DNA of 64,000 nucleotides, taken from contig NZ_FTMA01000004.1 in the NCBI RefSeq assembly GCF_900155985.1, positions 124,001 to 188,000 of the forward strand, in the 5' to 3' direction. The DNA is from Maribacter ulvicola. Its GTDB lineage: Bacteria > Bacteroidota > Bacteroidia > Flavobacteriales > Flavobacteriaceae. Positions 63,336 to 64,000 of the stretch are shown here, one piece after another. The notes below the pieces were generated by a model, which had not been told where the DNA came from, searched no databases, and saw only the letters and a list, made by a program, of their open reading frames with translations. Made by a program: the position numbers and the translations under genes. How positions within the stretch are numbered: the stretch's first letter is position 1; each line of letters opens with the position of its first letter.

Positions 63336-64000
63336 ATGGCAATAGAATCGAATAAAAAAATACGGAATGGCCACATAATGGTTATGATAGGTTGTTTTGA
63401 CACCAAAGAGGTAGACTTTGAATATCTATACGCTTGCTTGGTGCAAAAGGGTGTTGAGGTTATTAGTATAAATACAGGAGTTTTTGGAGAAACAGATTTG
63501 TTCCCTGTGAATTACAGCGCAGAAAAAGTTGCTTTAAATGGGGGTACGAAACTTTCTGAAATACGTAAAAACAAAGATCGTGGGTCGGCTATTGATATCA
63601 TGGGAAAGGGGGCGGAAAAAATAGTCACGGATTTAGTGATTAAAGGAAAGGTTAGTGGAATTATTGGTATGGGCGGGGGCGGAGGTACGTTTATAGCACT
63701 AAAGGCAATGACGGCGGTCCCTTTCGGTATTCCTAAAATATGTTTAAGCACTTTGGCAACAAAAGACCTTTCCCAAAAAGTGGGAGTTAAAGACATTGTC
63801 TTAATCCCCACTATTGTTGATGTTACAGGACTTAATAAAATAAGTACCGTTTTAATTAGTCAGGCGGCAGGAGCTTTATGTGGTATGATGTCAACAACAA
63901 TTCAACGAAGTCAAGAGGTTAAAGGTAGTATTGCCATCAGCGTTTTTGGTAATACGACTATCGCTGCTGATGCATGTACACGAGTGTTAAAGTCTAAAGG
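63336..64000 (+). CDS. Tm-1-like ATP-binding domain protein (UPF0261), partial
   Basis: Open from the ATG at 63336 to the window end (221 codons). The start MVMIGCFDTKEVDFEYLYACLV, the Gly-rich GIIGMGGGGGTFIALKAM near 104-121 and VGVKDIVLIPTIVDVTGLN match the UPF0261/Tm-1 family. Bacterial members have an ATP-binding N-terminal half followed by a TIM-barrel half, which would lie outside the window. The plant homologue Tm-1 binds viral replicase; the bacterial function is unknown. Its pairing with glycerate kinase suggests a carbon-catabolic role, which is inference. Confidence 0.85.
   Translation, partial: MAIESNKKIRNGHIMVMIGCFDTKEVDFEYLYACLVQKGVEVISINTGVFGETDLFPVNYSAEKVALNGGTKLSEIRKNKDRGSAIDIMGKGAEKIVTDLVIKGKVSGIIGMGGGGGTFIALKAMTAVPFGIPKICLSTLATKDLSQKVGVKDIVLIPTIVDVTGLNKISTVLISQAAGALCGMMSTTIQRSQEVKGSIAISVFGNTTIAADACTRVLKSK

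Noticed and set aside
1-64000. CRISPR array, rRNA, prophage or insertion sequence
   Set aside because: No regularly spaced repeats, rRNA segments, integrase, transposase or phage structural genes were seen.

Overview
The window looks like a chromosome segment of a marine alginate-degrading flavobacterium (Zobellia/Maribacter-like). The evidence is low GC content, SusC/SusD pairs, a hybrid two-component system, promoters of the Bacteroidetes type (TTTG, 17-19 bases, TAnnTTTG), almost no Shine-Dalgarno sequences, and a full alginate utilisation locus. The genus is an inference from gene content, not from a marker gene.

Layout. (1) 1-4.4 kb: housekeeping and stress genes: a partial CheY-like regulator, an SDR oxidoreductase, a Cys-rich copper-binding four-helix protein, a YetF-type membrane protein, a SemiSWEET, two small membrane proteins, a BLUF photoreceptor and tRNA-Arg(TCT). 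(2) 4.5-10.8 kb: tyrosine/homogentisate catabolism: a MarR regulator divergent from an aminotransferase, hpd, hmgA, fahA and a flavin-reductase-like gene, with two matching inverted repeats as candidate operators. (3) 10.8-15.8 kb: a CDF metal exporter, two poorly characterised proteins, and a TPR histidine kinase with its response regulator. (4) 16-40.4 kb: the alginate locus. It holds eda, a pyrophosphate-type phosphofructokinase and kdgK under a LacI-type regulator; an SDR (DEH reductase), an MFS hexuronate-type transporter, a FadR/GntR regulator and SusD/SusC; kdgF, PL17 and PL6; PL7 and a second PL6; and a divergent TIM-barrel/RraA-like pair. (5) 40.4-47.6 kb: peroxiredoxin-like protein, small proteins, CheY-like regulator, DsrE-like protein, topB and an aldehyde dehydrogenase. 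(6) 47.8-57 kb: an unusual operon-like run of di-heme peroxidase, beta-helix/cytochrome c fusion, SusC, SusD and a PKD lipoprotein, next to a membrane LytTR regulator. (7) 57.3-64 kb: a 1313-residue hybrid two-component system, then glycerate kinase and a Tm-1-like (UPF0261) gene running off the end.

How the genes work together. PL6 and PL7 lyases cut alginate at or outside the cell surface. SusC/SusD import oligomers, PL17 trims them to unsaturated monouronates, and KdgF speeds their conversion to DEH. The MFS protein carries monouronate across the inner membrane, the SDR reduces DEH to KDG, and KdgK and Eda give pyruvate and glyceraldehyde-3-phosphate. The pyrophosphate-type PFK between kdgK and eda would allow reversible flow to fructose-6-phosphate.

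Most notable observations. Four copies of a palindromic operator (core TTGGTTAACCAA) sit on the -7 box of the gntR, susC, PL6/PL17 and PL6/PL7 promoters; one is a perfect 32-bp palindrome shared with the divergent TIM-barrel/RraA operon. Two TTAATCGATTAA sites flank the kdgK-lacI gap. The alginate susD is broken by what looks like a one-base loss in a T-run. A decayed class I mannose-6-phosphate isomerase and an Nramp fragment lie between susC and kdgF. The redox-protein/SusCD cluster at 47.8-57 kb is the best candidate for an undescribed system.
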